Shown: in pieces, positions 26,140 through 34,852 of the stretch
Position numbering within the stretch: the first letter of the stretch is position 1
Layout: the number at the start of each line of letters is the position of its first letter
Origin: Veillonellaceae bacterium
Lineage (GTDB): Bacteria; Bacillota; Negativicutes; Veillonellales; Negativicoccaceae
Assembly (NCBI GenBank): GCA_022771805.1
Contig: JALELM010000007.1
Coordinates: 1 to 64,000 of the forward strand
Reading direction: 5' to 3'
Length of the DNA: 64,000 bases
Made by a program: the position numbers and the translations under genes
Notes under the pieces: generated by a model
Seen by the model: only the letters and a program-made list of their open reading frames with translations
The model's database searches: none
Told to the model about the DNA's origin: nothing

Positions 26140-26688
26140 ATGTTGCAGGAAGTTATCGTAGTGGAAGGAAAATCGGATATCGCACGGGTTCGCCTGGCAG
26201 TCGATGCGGATCTCATCGCAACGGAAGGATTCGTGCTGAGTGAGCGAACCTTGGAGGCCATTCGCTATGCGTACGAAAAGCGCGGGATCATTATTTTAAC
26301 GGACCCCGACGGCGCGGGCGAGCGGATTCGGCGCTTCCTGACCGAGCGTTTCCCGCAGGCGGCGCATGCGTTCGTGCCGCGCGAAGAGGCGACCGCACAT
26401 GATGACATCGGCATTGAGCAGGCTTCGCCGGAAGCGATTCGGGCGGCGTTGGCGAAAGTCCGTACGCGGCAGTTTACACCGCAGAACGAGTTCACCGCGG
26501 CGGATTTGTGGCGGGCGGGTTTGACGGGGATGCCGACTTCCGCCGCCCGGCGTGCGCGGTTGGGGAAAATACTCGGGATCGGTTACGGCAACGCCAAGCG
26601 TTTTTTGGAGCGGCTGAATCATTACGGCGTTACCCGCGAAGAATGGCGCGAGGCCTGCAAAGAGGCGGAGGCAGAGGATGGAAACTAA
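26140..26688 (+). CDS. rnmV: Ribonuclease M5
   Basis: Ribonuclease M5 (182 aa) matures 5S rRNA. The N-terminal Toprim domain shows the catalytic Glu in EVIVVEGKSD and the acidic LTDPDGAGERIR near residue 53. The Arg-rich C-terminal half contains the conserved GIGYGNAKRFLERLNHYG. It overlaps rsmA by 11 bases, the standard rnmV-rsmA pair of Bacillota. Confidence 0.95.
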   Translation: MLQEVIVVEGKSDIARVRLAVDADLIATEGFVLSERTLEAIRYAYEKRGIIILTDPDGAGERIRRFLTERFPQAAHAFVPREEATAHDDIGIEQASPEAIRAALAKVRTRQFTPQNEFTAADLWRAGLTGMPTSAARRARLGKILGIGYGNAKRFLERLNHYGVTREEWREACKEAEAEDGN

Positions 26689-27529
26689 TTTGGCGAGCAA
26701 GGGAGCCGTGCGGCGGATCATCGGCCGTTTCGGCTTGCGGTTGCAAAAAAAATGGGGGCAGAATTTCCTCATCAGTCCGGCGACGGTCGCGCAAATTGTA
26801 GCGGCGGCGGACTTGACGCCCGGTGCTCCGGTACTGGAGATCGGGCCGGGGATCGGGACGCTGACGCAAGGCTTGGCGAAAACGGGGGCCGCGGTGACGG
26901 CGGTCGAACTCGATCCCGCGCTGCCGGCGATCTTGGCGGAGACGCTGGCACCGTACCCGAATGTGCGGATCGTTTCGGGCGATATCCTACAGACGGATAT
27001 TCCCGGCTTGATGGGAAACGAGCCGTTTACCGTTGCGGCGAACCTGCCGTACTACATTACGACACCGATTTTGCTGCATCTCCTGGAAGCGGGGCTGCCG
27101 CTGCGCCGGCTGGTGCTGATGATGCAGAAAGAAGTCGCCGAACGCCTGACGGCGACGCCGGGGACGAAGGCATACGGAGCCGTTACGGTGGCGGTGCAGT
27201 ACTATACGGAGGCGGAGATCCTTTTTGAAGTGCCGCCGGAATCGTTTCTGCCGCCGCCGAACGTGATCTCGGCCGTGGCGCTGTTCCGACCGCGCGCCGT
27301 GCCGCCGGTGAGCGTGCGGGATGAGCGGATGCTTTTTCGTATCGTGCGGCTGGCCTTTGCTCAACGCCGCAAAACGTTTCGGAACAATTTGCGCGCCGCC
27401 GGTTGGGATCCCGAAGCCTGCGACCGGTTGCTGGCTGCGGCGGGGATTGACGGAGCGCGCCGTGGCGAGACATTCAGCCTGGAAGAATTTGCCCGGCTTG
27501 CCGATGCGGCGGCTGCGCTGCAGGAATAA
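26678..27529 (+). CDS. rsmA: 16S rRNA dimethyladenosine transferase
   Basis: RsmA/KsgA (283 aa) dimethylates two adjacent adenines near the 3' end of 16S rRNA. Family features are KKWGQNFLI near residue 26, SAM motif LEIGPGIGTLTQ near 54, ELDPAL, and catalytic NLPYYITTP near 123. The C-terminal domain ends with AFAQRRKTFRNNLRAAG and a helical tail. Translation is coupled to rnmV. Confidence 0.96.
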   Translation: METNLASKGAVRRIIGRFGLRLQKKWGQNFLISPATVAQIVAAADLTPGAPVLEIGPGIGTLTQGLAKTGAAVTAVELDPALPAILAETLAPYPNVRIVSGDILQTDIPGLMGNEPFTVAANLPYYITTPILLHLLEAGLPLRRLVLMMQKEVAERLTATPGTKAYGAVTVAVQYYTEAEILFEVPPESFLPPPNVISAVALFRPRAVPPVSVRDERMLFRIVRLAFAQRRKTFRNNLRAAGWDPEACDRLLAAAGIDGARRGETFSLEEFARLADAAAALQE

Positions 27530-27727
27530 GCGGTAAACGGAACAGCAAGGCTGCGATCCTCGGGAACGCCGGGAGCGGGGGAATGTGTTCGCCTCGTGCG
27601 GCTGTCGGGGAAATGCGAAGCGCGCGGCAGGAGATCGGCGGGAGAACGGCCTCGCTGCACTGCTTGCCGCCGAGGACGGGCGGCAATTATCCGTTGCGGA
27701 TTTGCACCCGGCGAGATGGCGGTGTGG

Positions 27728-27733
27728 TATAAT
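27728..27733 (+). promoter_or_regulatory. Candidate -10 element for the class A PBP gene
   Basis: A TATAAT lies 45 bases before the start with GGTGTGG just upstream and a poor -35. The 249-base gap 27530-27778 otherwise shows only GC-rich sequence without a hairpin that I would call a terminator. Confidence 0.45.
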
Positions 27734-27778
27734 AAATTGATAGTTATTGTTTTAACTTATGTAATATAGGAGGATGTT

Positions 27779-29827
27779 ATGCGTCAGTCTACGCGCTGCA
27801 GAAAACAACGGCGTTCCAAGAAGCCCGTTTTATTTCTCGGCATCATTGTCCTGCTGATTATTTTACTGGGAGCCGGCTGCGGGTTCATCGGTGCGACGAT
27901 CGGTAATCTGCCGAGTGTCCGCGACACGGATCGACCTGTCGCCTCGTCGCAGGTATTTGACATCAAAGGACGTCTGATTCGTACCATTCACGCGGAAGAA
28001 AACCGGTTGCCGGTGGATTTGGAGCAGGTTCCGGTGCATTTACAGCAGGCGTTTCTGGCGGCGGAAGATATTCGTTTCTATGACCATATGGGCATCGATC
28101 CACGCAGTATCTTGCGCGCCGTTTGGGCTAATATCGGTCAGCAGGGAATTGCACAGGGCGGCAGTACGATTACACAGCAGCTGGCTCGTAACGCATTCCT
28201 GACACAGAACCGCACCCTGGAGCGTAAATTCCAGGAAGCGATCCTGGCCTTGCAAATCGAGCGCGAATACACAAAACCGCAGATTTTGGAAATGTACATG
28301 AACCAAATCTACTTCGGGCAGGGAGCATACGGAGTACAAACCGCCTCGCGAATTTATTTCGGCAAAGATGTAAGCGAGTTGAGCCTGGCACAGTGTGCCT
28401 TGCTCGCCGGTTTGCCGCAGAGCCCGAACTATTATTCGCCGTTCAACAACTTGGAGGCCGCCAAGTCGCGGCAGGCCACCGTGCTGAATCAGATGGCGAA
28501 GTACGAGTTCATTACCGCCGAAGAAGCGGAAGAAGCAAAGGAAGCGGATCTCGGTCTGCGGTCGCAAGAGACGCTGACCTCCGGCGGGGAAGCCGGCTAC
28601 TTTGTCAGCTATATCGAGCAGCTGATCAGCGAAAAATACGATGCGGAAGTATTGTATAAAGAAGGCTTGAAGATTTACACGACGCTCGATCTGGATATGC
28701 AGCGCGCAGCGGAGGAAGCACTGGCGGCAAATTTGCCGGATTATTACACCGATGAAAACGGTTTGCTGCAGCCGCAGGGCGCGATTGTCGCCATCAATCC
28801 GCACAACGGCTACATTCTCGCCATGGTCGGCGGGCGCGGTACGGATCATTTCAATCGCGCCGTGCAGGCGGTACGGCAGCCGGGCTCGGCATTCAAACCG
28901 TTCGTCTACCTGACGGGCATAGAAAAAGGGATGTCGCCGGGAACATTGGTCGATGATTCGCCGCTGACGATCGGCGGTTGGTCGCCGCAGAACTATTCCC
29001 GCAGTTTCAGCGGCAAGGTAACGCTGCGTTATGCGTTGATGCACTCCATCAACGTGCCGGTCGTGCGAGTCGCGCAGCAGGTCGGCATGCATAATGTATT
29101 GGCCAATGCGGAAAATATGGGGATTTCCACGCTGGTATTCTCCGGCGCTATGAATGATGACAACCTGGCCAGTGCCTTGGGCGGGCTGACGCAAGGGGTG
29201 ACGCCGCTCGATATGGCGGCCGCTTACGGCGTCATGGCAAACGGCGGGGTGCGGGTCGCACCTTCGGCGATCATTCGTGTCGTCGATCGCAACGGCAATG
29301 TCCTGGAAGAAAATAGCCCGAGGGAAACACAAGTCATCAGCGAAAAGACGGCCTATGTCATCACGAATATGCTGGAATCAGCAGTGTTGCACGGGACGGG
29401 CGGGAATGCCTACATCGGTCGTCCGATGGCCGGCAAGACGGGAACCACGGATGATACGAAAGATGCCTGGTTCGTCGGCTACACGCCGGATGTCTCCGCC
29501 GCGGTCTGGATCGGTGACGATTTCGACAGCAACTTGCAGGGTTTGACGGGCGGCACCATACCGGCGGCGATTTGGCGTGACTTCATGAGCCGGGCGGTGG
29601 CGGACATGCCGGCGACGAGCTTCACGGTGCCGCCGGGAGTGGACGGCATCGCTGCGGAAGGATTCCAGCTGCCTTCCAAGCCGGAAGACAAGGAGAAAAA
29701 AGACAAAGAGGATGCGGATTCCAAAGATAAAAAGAGTGGCGACAAGAGATCTCCGGCAGATGAAGTGAAGGAGACCGTCGAGAAAGTAGTGGGCAAGGTA
29801 AAAGGCGCACCCGCGGACGAGGAGTAA
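27779..29827 (+). CDS. Class A penicillin-binding protein (PBP1A-like)
   Basis: This bifunctional peptidoglycan glycosyltransferase/transpeptidase (682 aa) has one membrane anchor (about 17-42) after a basic N-terminus. The GT51 domain has catalytic Glu in AAEDIRFYDHMGID near residue 95 and QGGSTITQQLARN near 125. The transpeptidase domain has SAFK (PGSAFKPFVY near 371), SIN in MHSINVPV near 422 and KTGTT near 554. The last 50 residues are a Lys/Asp/Glu-rich tail. The start follows AGGAGG. It acts at the outer face of the cytoplasmic membrane. Confidence 0.95.
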   Translation: MRQSTRCRKQRRSKKPVLFLGIIVLLIILLGAGCGFIGATIGNLPSVRDTDRPVASSQVFDIKGRLIRTIHAEENRLPVDLEQVPVHLQQAFLAAEDIRFYDHMGIDPRSILRAVWANIGQQGIAQGGSTITQQLARNAFLTQNRTLERKFQEAILALQIEREYTKPQILEMYMNQIYFGQGAYGVQTASRIYFGKDVSELSLAQCALLAGLPQSPNYYSPFNNLEAAKSRQATVLNQMAKYEFITAEEAEEAKEADLGLRSQETLTSGGEAGYFVSYIEQLISEKYDAEVLYKEGLKIYTTLDLDMQRAAEEALAANLPDYYTDENGLLQPQGAIVAINPHNGYILAMVGGRGTDHFNRAVQAVRQPGSAFKPFVYLTGIEKGMSPGTLVDDSPLTIGGWSPQNYSRSFSGKVTLRYALMHSINVPVVRVAQQVGMHNVLANAENMGISTLVFSGAMNDDNLASALGGLTQGVTPLDMAAAYGVMANGGVRVAPSAIIRVVDRNGNVLEENSPRETQVISEKTAYVITNMLESAVLHGTGGNAYIGRPMAGKTGTTDDTKDAWFVGYTPDVSAAVWIGDDFDSNLQGLTGGTIPAAIWRDFMSRAVADMPATSFTVPPGVDGIAAEGFQLPSKPEDKEKKDKEDADSKDKKSGDKRSPADEVKETVEKVVGKVKGAPADEE

Positions 29828-29881
29828 AGTAAGCCGCGCTGCGGCGAAAAAGTTCTCAAACGAGAACCGGACAGATCACGA

Positions 29882-29918
29882 AAAAACTGCGTTTCGCATG
29901 GAGCGGAACGCAGTTTTT
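29882..29918. terminator. Terminator after the PBP gene
   Basis: AAAAACTGCGTTTCGC (29882-29897) pairs with GCGGAACGCAGTTTTT (29903-29918) with one G-U pair, with A and T runs on both sides. Confidence 0.9.
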
Positions 29919-30031
29919 GTTTGTGTCGTCGCGGCAAGTGTATCGCAAAGCAGGCCGGCAGGCGCATATGGCATGCACGGACGATTCGTTGCCCGTGCAT
30001 GCCGAAAAGCATAGGGCTTGTTTTAGGCAAT

Positions 30032-30057
30032 AAAAAAGATCCCCGTACGGGGATCTT
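30032..30057 (-). terminator. Terminator of rpsD
   Basis: AAGATCCCC and GGGGATCTT form a self-complementary stem around GTAC. On the minus strand a run of T follows (complement of 30032-30037), immediately after the rpsD stop. Confidence 0.88.
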
Positions 30058-30063
30058 GCTATC

Positions 30064-30657
30064 TTACTTGCTGTAGAGCTCGACGATGAGCGTTTCGTTG
30101 ATGTCGTTGGCGAAGGGGATTTCTTCCCGCAACGGCATGCGAACGAGGGTAACTTCCCATTTGTCGAAGTTCTTTTCTATATACGGAAGCTCGAAGGCGC
30201 GAATGTCCTGGAAGCTGCCTTTGTACAACTCGTTGCCGCGTTTTTCTTCCTTCAGCGCAATAACCTGCCCCGGCTTAACTCCGTAGGACGGGATATCGAC
30301 GCGTTTGCCGTCGACGAGGATCAGACCATGGTTGACCATCTGACGGGCCTGGCGGATCGAGCGGGCGAAACCGGCGCGATAGACCAAGCTGTCCAAGCGC
30401 GTTTCCAGCAGGAAGAGCAGGTTTTCACCCACGATGGCTTCCATTTTGCGCGCCTTGAGAAAGTAACGATAGAACTGACGCTCCAACAAATTGTAAATAG
30501 CTTTGACTTTCTGTTTTTCCATGAGCTGCATGCCGTATTCCGACATTTTGCGTTGCCGCTGCTCTTTCGGTTGCCGTTTTAACGCTTTCGGATGGCCGTA
30601 AATATTCAGACCGAACCGTCGGCTTGCCTTAAAACGTGCGTCTCGACGTGTTGCCAT
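30064..30657 (-). CDS. rpsD: 30S ribosomal protein S4
   Basis: Ribosomal protein S4 (197 aa), an assembly-initiating 16S-binding protein, has the S4 domain at about residues 85-150 with LDSLVYRAGFARSIRQARQMVNHGLI (in parts) and ends in NETLIVELYSK. The zinc-binding Cys of some S4 proteins are absent (C-minus form). I chose ATG 30657 with AGGAGTG upstream on the minus strand, since family members begin MARxRxxxxKxSRRxG. It is a single-gene unit away from the rpsM-rpsK-rpoA cluster. Confidence 0.97.
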   Translation of the reverse strand: MATRRDARFKASRRFGLNIYGHPKALKRQPKEQRQRKMSEYGMQLMEKQKVKAIYNLLERQFYRYFLKARKMEAIVGENLLFLLETRLDSLVYRAGFARSIRQARQMVNHGLILVDGKRVDIPSYGVKPGQVIALKEEKRGNELYKGSFQDIRAFELPYIEKNFDKWEVTLVRMPLREEIPFANDINETLIVELYSK

Positions 30658-30703
30658 TATATCACTCCTCTGAAAAATTTTTGCTGTCAAGTACAGCCTT
30701 TGT

Positions 30704-30733
30704 ATTGTAGCAAATAATACGGATGCTTGTCAA
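30704..30733 (-). promoter_or_regulatory. Promoter of rpsD
   Basis: On the minus strand TTGACA (complement of 30728-30733) and TACAAT (complement of 30704-30709) are 18 bases apart. The leader has a small hairpin GCTGT/ACAGC before the ribosome binding site. Confidence 0.8.
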
Positions 30734-30736
30734 ATC

Positions 30737-32827
30737 TTATTCTTTCAGCACATAGGCGAATAAACGCGGCCCGTCTGCGGTCGGACGAAGGTGCATACCC
30801 TGGATTTCCGGCTCGAAGCCGGGCAGGTTGCGGATTCCTTCTTCCAAGGCCGCAAAGTAGCGGCAGGCAACATCCGTCCAGCGTTCGCCGGGGACGACGG
30901 TCAGAATGCCCGGCGGATACGGCAAAGCGCCCTCCAGCGCAATGCGGCCGGCAAGCTTCGCGAGCGGCAGCAGCTCCCCTTCGCCGCGTTGGAACGCGAT
31001 ATTTGCCGCTTGCGCCGGCATGGCGATCGGCGGCAACTGATCCCGGGCAAAGAGCGCCTGCTGCAAGTGCGCGACATCGGCACGGCGATAGAAATCGTGC
31101 AACTCGCGGCACAGCCGGCGGATGCCGTAGTCCGCATACAGATCGCGATGCTTCTCCCAAATGGCGGGAATTACTTCACGCAGCGGCGTATCTGCATCCA
31201 GGTGTGCTTCCAATTCCGCCAGCAGGTCGACGAGGCGGGTCATTTTTTCCGCAGATTCGGCCGGGGTAATGAGGAAAAGCAACGAATTGAGATCGGATTT
31301 TTCCGGCGTGAGGTGACGGCTCTGCAAGTACTTGGAAACGACGGCACCGGGCACACCGAAATCTTCGTAGGCGCGATCCGCCACGCGGATTCCCGGAGTC
31401 GCCAACAGAATCTTGCAGGGGTCGAGGCAGTATTGGCCGGCGCGGATCCCGCTGAACCCGTGCCAGGTCGCTTCCGGATCGAGCGCAAAATGCTTGCGAT
31501 CCGCCAGGATCGTTTCCGTCGGGATATCCTCCCAAGCGATGCCGTCCACTGTCGGCGGCACGAACGGACGGAAGTACTTCAGCCGCCGCAGCATATCTTT
31601 TTTCGTTTCGGTGGCCATTGTCGCGGCCGCCAGCCAGAGTTCCTCGCCATGCGGCGCCTCGTGCAGCCCGGCATTCATGTCGAGCGAGGCGAAAAGAGGA
31701 TAGCTCGGGGAAGTGGACGCATGGAGCAGGTAGGCATTATTGAATTGATCGTGAGAAACACGGCGTGCCTGCCCCTGCAAATGCTTGTCTTTTTTATGGA
31801 TCTGCGAGGTCTGCGAAAAGCCCGCCAGTTGCTTATGCACGGACTGTGTCACGAGAATGCCCGGCGAACTTTCATCGAGCGCGAGAGTCAGCGGACTCAT
31901 TTCCGCCAGAATGGGGAGAAATTGTTCGTAGCCGACCCAGGCGCTGTCAAAGAGGATATAGTCGCAGAGATGCCCGACGCGTTCGAGAATTTCCGCGGCA
32001 TTGTAGAGAATGCCGTCATAGGTGCCCAACTGGAACACGGCAAGGCGGAACGGGCGCGCAACGTGTTGCCGCGCCGGATCGATTTCCGCCACGCGTTTAC
32101 GCAAGCTCTCTTCGTTCAGGCAATGACTCGGCATACCGCCGATAAAACCGTAGGCATTGCGTGTCGTTTCCAGGTACACCGGCGTGGCGCCGGCTTGGAT
32201 CAAAGCGCCGTGATGGACGGACTTATGATTGTTGCGGTCAAACAACACCAAGTCGCCCGGCGTAAGGAGTGCGTTCGTGCAGACTTTGTTGGCGGCGGAA
32301 GTGCCGTTCAGTACGAAGTACGTACGATCGGCATGAAACACCTTCGCCGCGTGCTCCTCGCCGGCGGCGGCCATGCCTTCGTGGGTCAGGATATCGCCGA
32401 GGCCGGCATCGGAGGACGAGATATCGGTACGAAAGATCGCCGGCCCGTAAAAATCATAGTACAGACGACCGGCGCGCGTGCGGCGGAAAAACTCCCCGCC
32501 ATGATGTCCCGGCGTGGCAAGAGAGGTCTGATCGCCGGCGGTGTAGCGCACGAGTGCGCTGACGAAGGGCGGCAGCAGGCTCTGTTCGTACGCCTCTGCC
32601 TGCGCCAGCACGCCCGCAAGCCTCTCGGCGGTGCATTCTGCCGGCGTGAGCACGCTGACGGGGACTTGCGCTGCTTCCCAGCGGGCGCGGGCGGGATCAT
32701 CCGCGGTGAGCACGGCGGCCGCCGCATCCGCCGTTACGGCGGAGTCGATCAGCACCGCTTCGGCGGGCAGAACGGCCCGTACGGCGGCTAGTAACGAGGC
32801 ACTGACAGCCAAAGGTGAAATAAGCAT
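30737..32827 (-). CDS. speC: Ornithine decarboxylase, SpeC/SpeF type
   Basis: This large fold-type I PLP decarboxylase (696 aa) has the N-terminal wing domain, about residues 1-110. The core includes SLATPGHHGGEFFRRT, FVLNGTSAANK, LFDRNNHKSVHHG, and the PLP-lysine motif TQSVHKQLAGFSQTSQIHKKD (in two pieces) near residue 331. The last motif and HASTSPSYPLFASLD match ornithine rather than lysine or arginine decarboxylases as I know them. It would make putrescine, a polyamine that in some Negativicutes is also linked to peptidoglycan. I chose ATG 32827, preceded by GAGAGGAG on the minus strand. Confidence 0.88.
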   Translation of the reverse strand: MLISPLAVSASLLAAVRAVLPAEAVLIDSAVTADAAAAVLTADDPARARWEAAQVPVSVLTPAECTAERLAGVLAQAEAYEQSLLPPFVSALVRYTAGDQTSLATPGHHGGEFFRRTRAGRLYYDFYGPAIFRTDISSSDAGLGDILTHEGMAAAGEEHAAKVFHADRTYFVLNGTSAANKVCTNALLTPGDLVLFDRNNHKSVHHGALIQAGATPVYLETTRNAYGFIGGMPSHCLNEESLRKRVAEIDPARQHVARPFRLAVFQLGTYDGILYNAAEILERVGHLCDYILFDSAWVGYEQFLPILAEMSPLTLALDESSPGILVTQSVHKQLAGFSQTSQIHKKDKHLQGQARRVSHDQFNNAYLLHASTSPSYPLFASLDMNAGLHEAPHGEELWLAAATMATETKKDMLRRLKYFRPFVPPTVDGIAWEDIPTETILADRKHFALDPEATWHGFSGIRAGQYCLDPCKILLATPGIRVADRAYEDFGVPGAVVSKYLQSRHLTPEKSDLNSLLFLITPAESAEKMTRLVDLLAELEAHLDADTPLREVIPAIWEKHRDLYADYGIRRLCRELHDFYRRADVAHLQQALFARDQLPPIAMPAQAANIAFQRGEGELLPLAKLAGRIALEGALPYPPGILTVVPGERWTDVACRYFAALEEGIRNLPGFEPEIQGMHLRPTADGPRLFAYVLKE

Positions 32828-33115
32828 AGGATACTCCTCTCTGCGGGAACATTCCGTCATGAAAGAATTCTGTCGGACAACACATGGTTCGGCTTCCCGA
32901 ACCTGTTCGTCCGTAGTACACTCTAATTATTATAACGCAAAGAGGATCGGAGCAGGAGCGGTAAAATAAATCCGAACGAAGACGGGCAAGCACCGTCTCT
33001 TGCGCTCGGAGCATATTTGCCGGCGCGGAGTATCGGCTGTACGGAGCGGTCTTCCTGCCCAAACCCCGTCACGATAACGACGGACGGAGTTTCCTTATGA
33101 AATGGGGATTTTGAC
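32828..33115. other. Intergenic region with 5' leader hairpin of the decarboxylase gene
   Basis: The region holds a minus-strand TATAAT (complement of 32928-32933). Between it and the start lies a strong hairpin at 32874-32913, with CGGAC/GTCCG outer and GGTTCG/CGAACC inner stems. A small stem GACGG/CCGTC lies at 32981-32997. No coding frame is supported. Confidence 0.5.
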
Positions 33116-33144
33116 TTGACAGTGCGACCAAAACCTATTAAAAT
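33116..33144 (+). promoter_or_regulatory. Promoter of rplM-rpsI
   Basis: TTGACA (33116-33121) and TAAAAT (33139-33144) are exactly 17 bases apart, about 90 bases before rplM. Confidence 0.88.
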
Positions 33145-33149
33145 AATAC

Positions 33150-33225
33150 GAGTGAGCTTTTGTCCTTACCCTTAGCCCCGGAAGGATGAAGTAAACGTTT
33201 TTGATTATGGAACAAGGAGGAGTTT
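33150..33225 (+). promoter_or_regulatory. 5' leader of rplM, possible L13 autoregulatory leader
   Basis: The roughly 80-base leader holds a stem TCCTT (33163-33167) / AAGGA (33182-33186) and then AAGGAGGAG. Bacillota rplM genes often carry an L13 leader RNA. I infer it from position and a small hairpin only, not from a matched consensus. Confidence 0.35.
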
Positions 33226-33231
33226 TTCAGT

Positions 33232-33672
33232 ATGAAAACCACGTTTATGGCCAATCCGAGCAATATTGAACGGAAATGGTACATCGTCGACGCGGAAGGC
33301 AAAACGTTAGGCCGTCTTGCCGCCGAAGTAGCGACCGTCTTGCGGGGTAAACATAAGCCTACGTACACGCCGCATCAGGATACCGGCGATTTTGTCATCG
33401 TGATCAATGCGGCAAAAGTGGCAGTCACGGGTAAGAAACTTTTACAGAAAAAATACTTCCGTCATTCCGGTTATCCGGGCGGCGGTCGTTTCATCGCACT
33501 GAGCTGGTTACTCGAGCATCGTCCGGAACAGGTCATCGAGATGGCGGTTCGCGGCATGCTTCCGAAAAACAGTCTCGGTCAGAATATGTATCGCAAACTG
33601 AAGGTGTATGCCGGTGCGGAACATCCGCATGCAGCGCAGCAGCCGGAAGTGTTGGAATTGGATCTTCGTTAA
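33232..33672 (+). CDS. rplM: 50S ribosomal protein L13
   Basis: Ribosomal protein L13 (146 aa) is an early assembly protein of the large subunit. It shows the conserved [19 protein letters not shown] near residue 15, [10 protein letters not shown] near 80, [12 protein letters not shown] near 105 and ends EVLELDLR. The start follows AAGGAGGAG. It is paired with rpsI as usual. Confidence 0.98.
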   Translation: MKTTFMANPSNIERKWYIVDAEGKTLGRLAAEVATVLRGKHKPTYTPHQDTGDFVIVINAAKVAVTGKKLLQKKYFRHSGYPGGGRFIALSWLLEHRPEQVIEMAVRGMLPKNSLGQNMYRKLKVYAGAEHPHAAQQPEVLELDLR

Positions 33673-33693
33673 TACCGGAAGGAGGAACATTAC

Positions 33694-34086
33694 ATGGCAG
33701 TAGCACAATACTACGGCACCGGCCGCAGAAAAAAATCCGTTGCCCGCGTTCGTCTCGTTCCGGGTCAAGGTAACATCATTATCAATAATCGCAGCATGGA
33801 AGACTATTTCGGTCTGAAAACGCTGGAGCTGATCGTAAAGCAGCCGCTGGAGCTGACGAATACGACCGGCCAGTACGACGTTTTGGTCAATGTCCAAGGC
33901 GGCGGTTATACCGGCCAAGCCGGCGCAATTCGCCACGGCATCAGCCGGGCGTTGCTCGAAGTCGATGCGGATTTCCGCCAGTCGTTGAAAAAAGCCGGCT
34001 TCCTGACACGCGATCCGCGTATGAAGGAACGTAAGAAAAACGGCCTTAAGAAAGCTCGTAAGGCCAGCCAGTTCTCGAAACGTTAA
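33694..34086 (+). CDS. rpsI: 30S ribosomal protein S9
   Basis: Ribosomal protein S9 (130 aa) ends with the tRNA-contacting basic tail [12 protein letters not shown]. The sequence starts [21 protein letters not shown], with [18 protein letters not shown] near residue 70. It begins 21 bases after rplM, with GGAGG upstream, and a terminator follows. Confidence 0.98.
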   Translation: MAVAQYYGTGRRKKSVARVRLVPGQGNIIINNRSMEDYFGLKTLELIVKQPLELTNTTGQYDVLVNVQGGGYTGQAGAIRHGISRALLEVDADFRQSLKKAGFLTRDPRMKERKKNGLKKARKASQFSKR

Positions 34087-34103
34087 GATACGGAACACGA
34101 AAC

Positions 34104-34130
34104 AAAAACAGCCCGTCCGGGCTGTTTTTT
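34104..34130 (+). terminator. Terminator of rplM-rpsI
   Basis: AAAAACAGCCC and GGGCTGTTTTTT pair around a GTCC loop directly after rpsI. Confidence 0.92.
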
Positions 34131-34165
34131 ATTGCCGAATTCGTTTGTATCGGTCGGTATCAAAT

Positions 34166-34214
34166 AAAAAAAGCACGACGGCAAGCAAGGGATTCTTGTT
34201 GCCGTTGTGCTTTT
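34166..34214. terminator. Long terminator after the carbonic anhydrase-like gene
   Basis: AAGCACGACGGCAA (34171-34184) pairs with TTGCCGTTGTGCTT (34199-34212) with one G-U pair. The stem is flanked by A- and T-runs, so it can end the minus-strand gene. Confidence 0.85.
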
Positions 34215-34258
34215 ATCGTACCGCGTTATTCGGAGCCGCTCACCGCGGCAGCCGGCGA

Positions 34259-34816
34259 TCAGATGATGTCGTCGCCGTTGTACCGTTCGCCCGGCGCATC
34301 CGGGTAGAGCCCGTATTCCACGGTCCACTCGTTCTTGTATTTCAGCGCCTGATTGTGCAGCGTTTGGATATTGTCCTGTGTGCGCACTACTTTGCCCGGG
34401 ACGCCGACGACGAGTGAATGCGGCGGGATCTCTTGGTTTTCCAGGACGAGCGCGCCGGCGGCAATGATGGAGCCGCGGCCGATCTTTGCGCCGGTCAGGA
34501 TTGTCGCGCCCATACCGACGAGGACATGATCCTCGATGACGCAGCCGTGAACCGTAGCCGAATGACCGATCGTGACATAGTCGCCGATAATGCAGGGGAA
34601 ACCTTTCGCCACATGCAGGCAGACCAAGTCCTGGACATTGGAATACTTGCCGACGGAAATATAATCGACATCGCCGCGGGCGACCGTATTGTACCAGAAA
34701 CTGCTCCACTCGCCGATGCGTACGTCGCCGACAACCTGAGCGCCCTCTGCAAGATATACATTTTCGTGGATTTGCGGGCGGATGCCCTTGAACTCCTTGC
34801 CTTCATAAGTATACAT
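34259..34816 (-). CDS. Gamma carbonic anhydrase-family protein
   Basis: This left-handed beta-helix protein (185 aa) belongs to the gamma-carbonic anhydrase/YrdA group. Hexapeptide repeats run through residues 18-135. Candidate zinc His are in DLVCLHVAKG and TIGHSATVHG. Many such proteins have no shown carbonic anhydrase activity, so the reaction is uncertain. The end is a helical tail. ATG 34816 has AAGGAG upstream on the minus strand. It is likely co-transcribed with fabK, which lies 36 bases upstream. Confidence 0.88.
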   Translation of the reverse strand: MYTYEGKEFKGIRPQIHENVYLAEGAQVVGDVRIGEWSSFWYNTVARGDVDYISVGKYSNVQDLVCLHVAKGFPCIIGDYVTIGHSATVHGCVIEDHVLVGMGATILTGAKIGRGSIIAAGALVLENQEIPPHSLVVGVPGKVVRTQDNIQTLHNQALKYKNEWTVEYGLYPDAPGERYNGDDII

Positions 34817-34852
34817 AGCGTGACTCCTTCCGGTGGGATCTGTTACCGCAGA

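Noticed and set aside
30791-32791. A 666-codon open frame on the plus strand
   Set aside because: It is the exact antisense of the ornithine decarboxylase gene, has no ribosome binding site and no protein family features. GC-rich codon use makes such shadows common.
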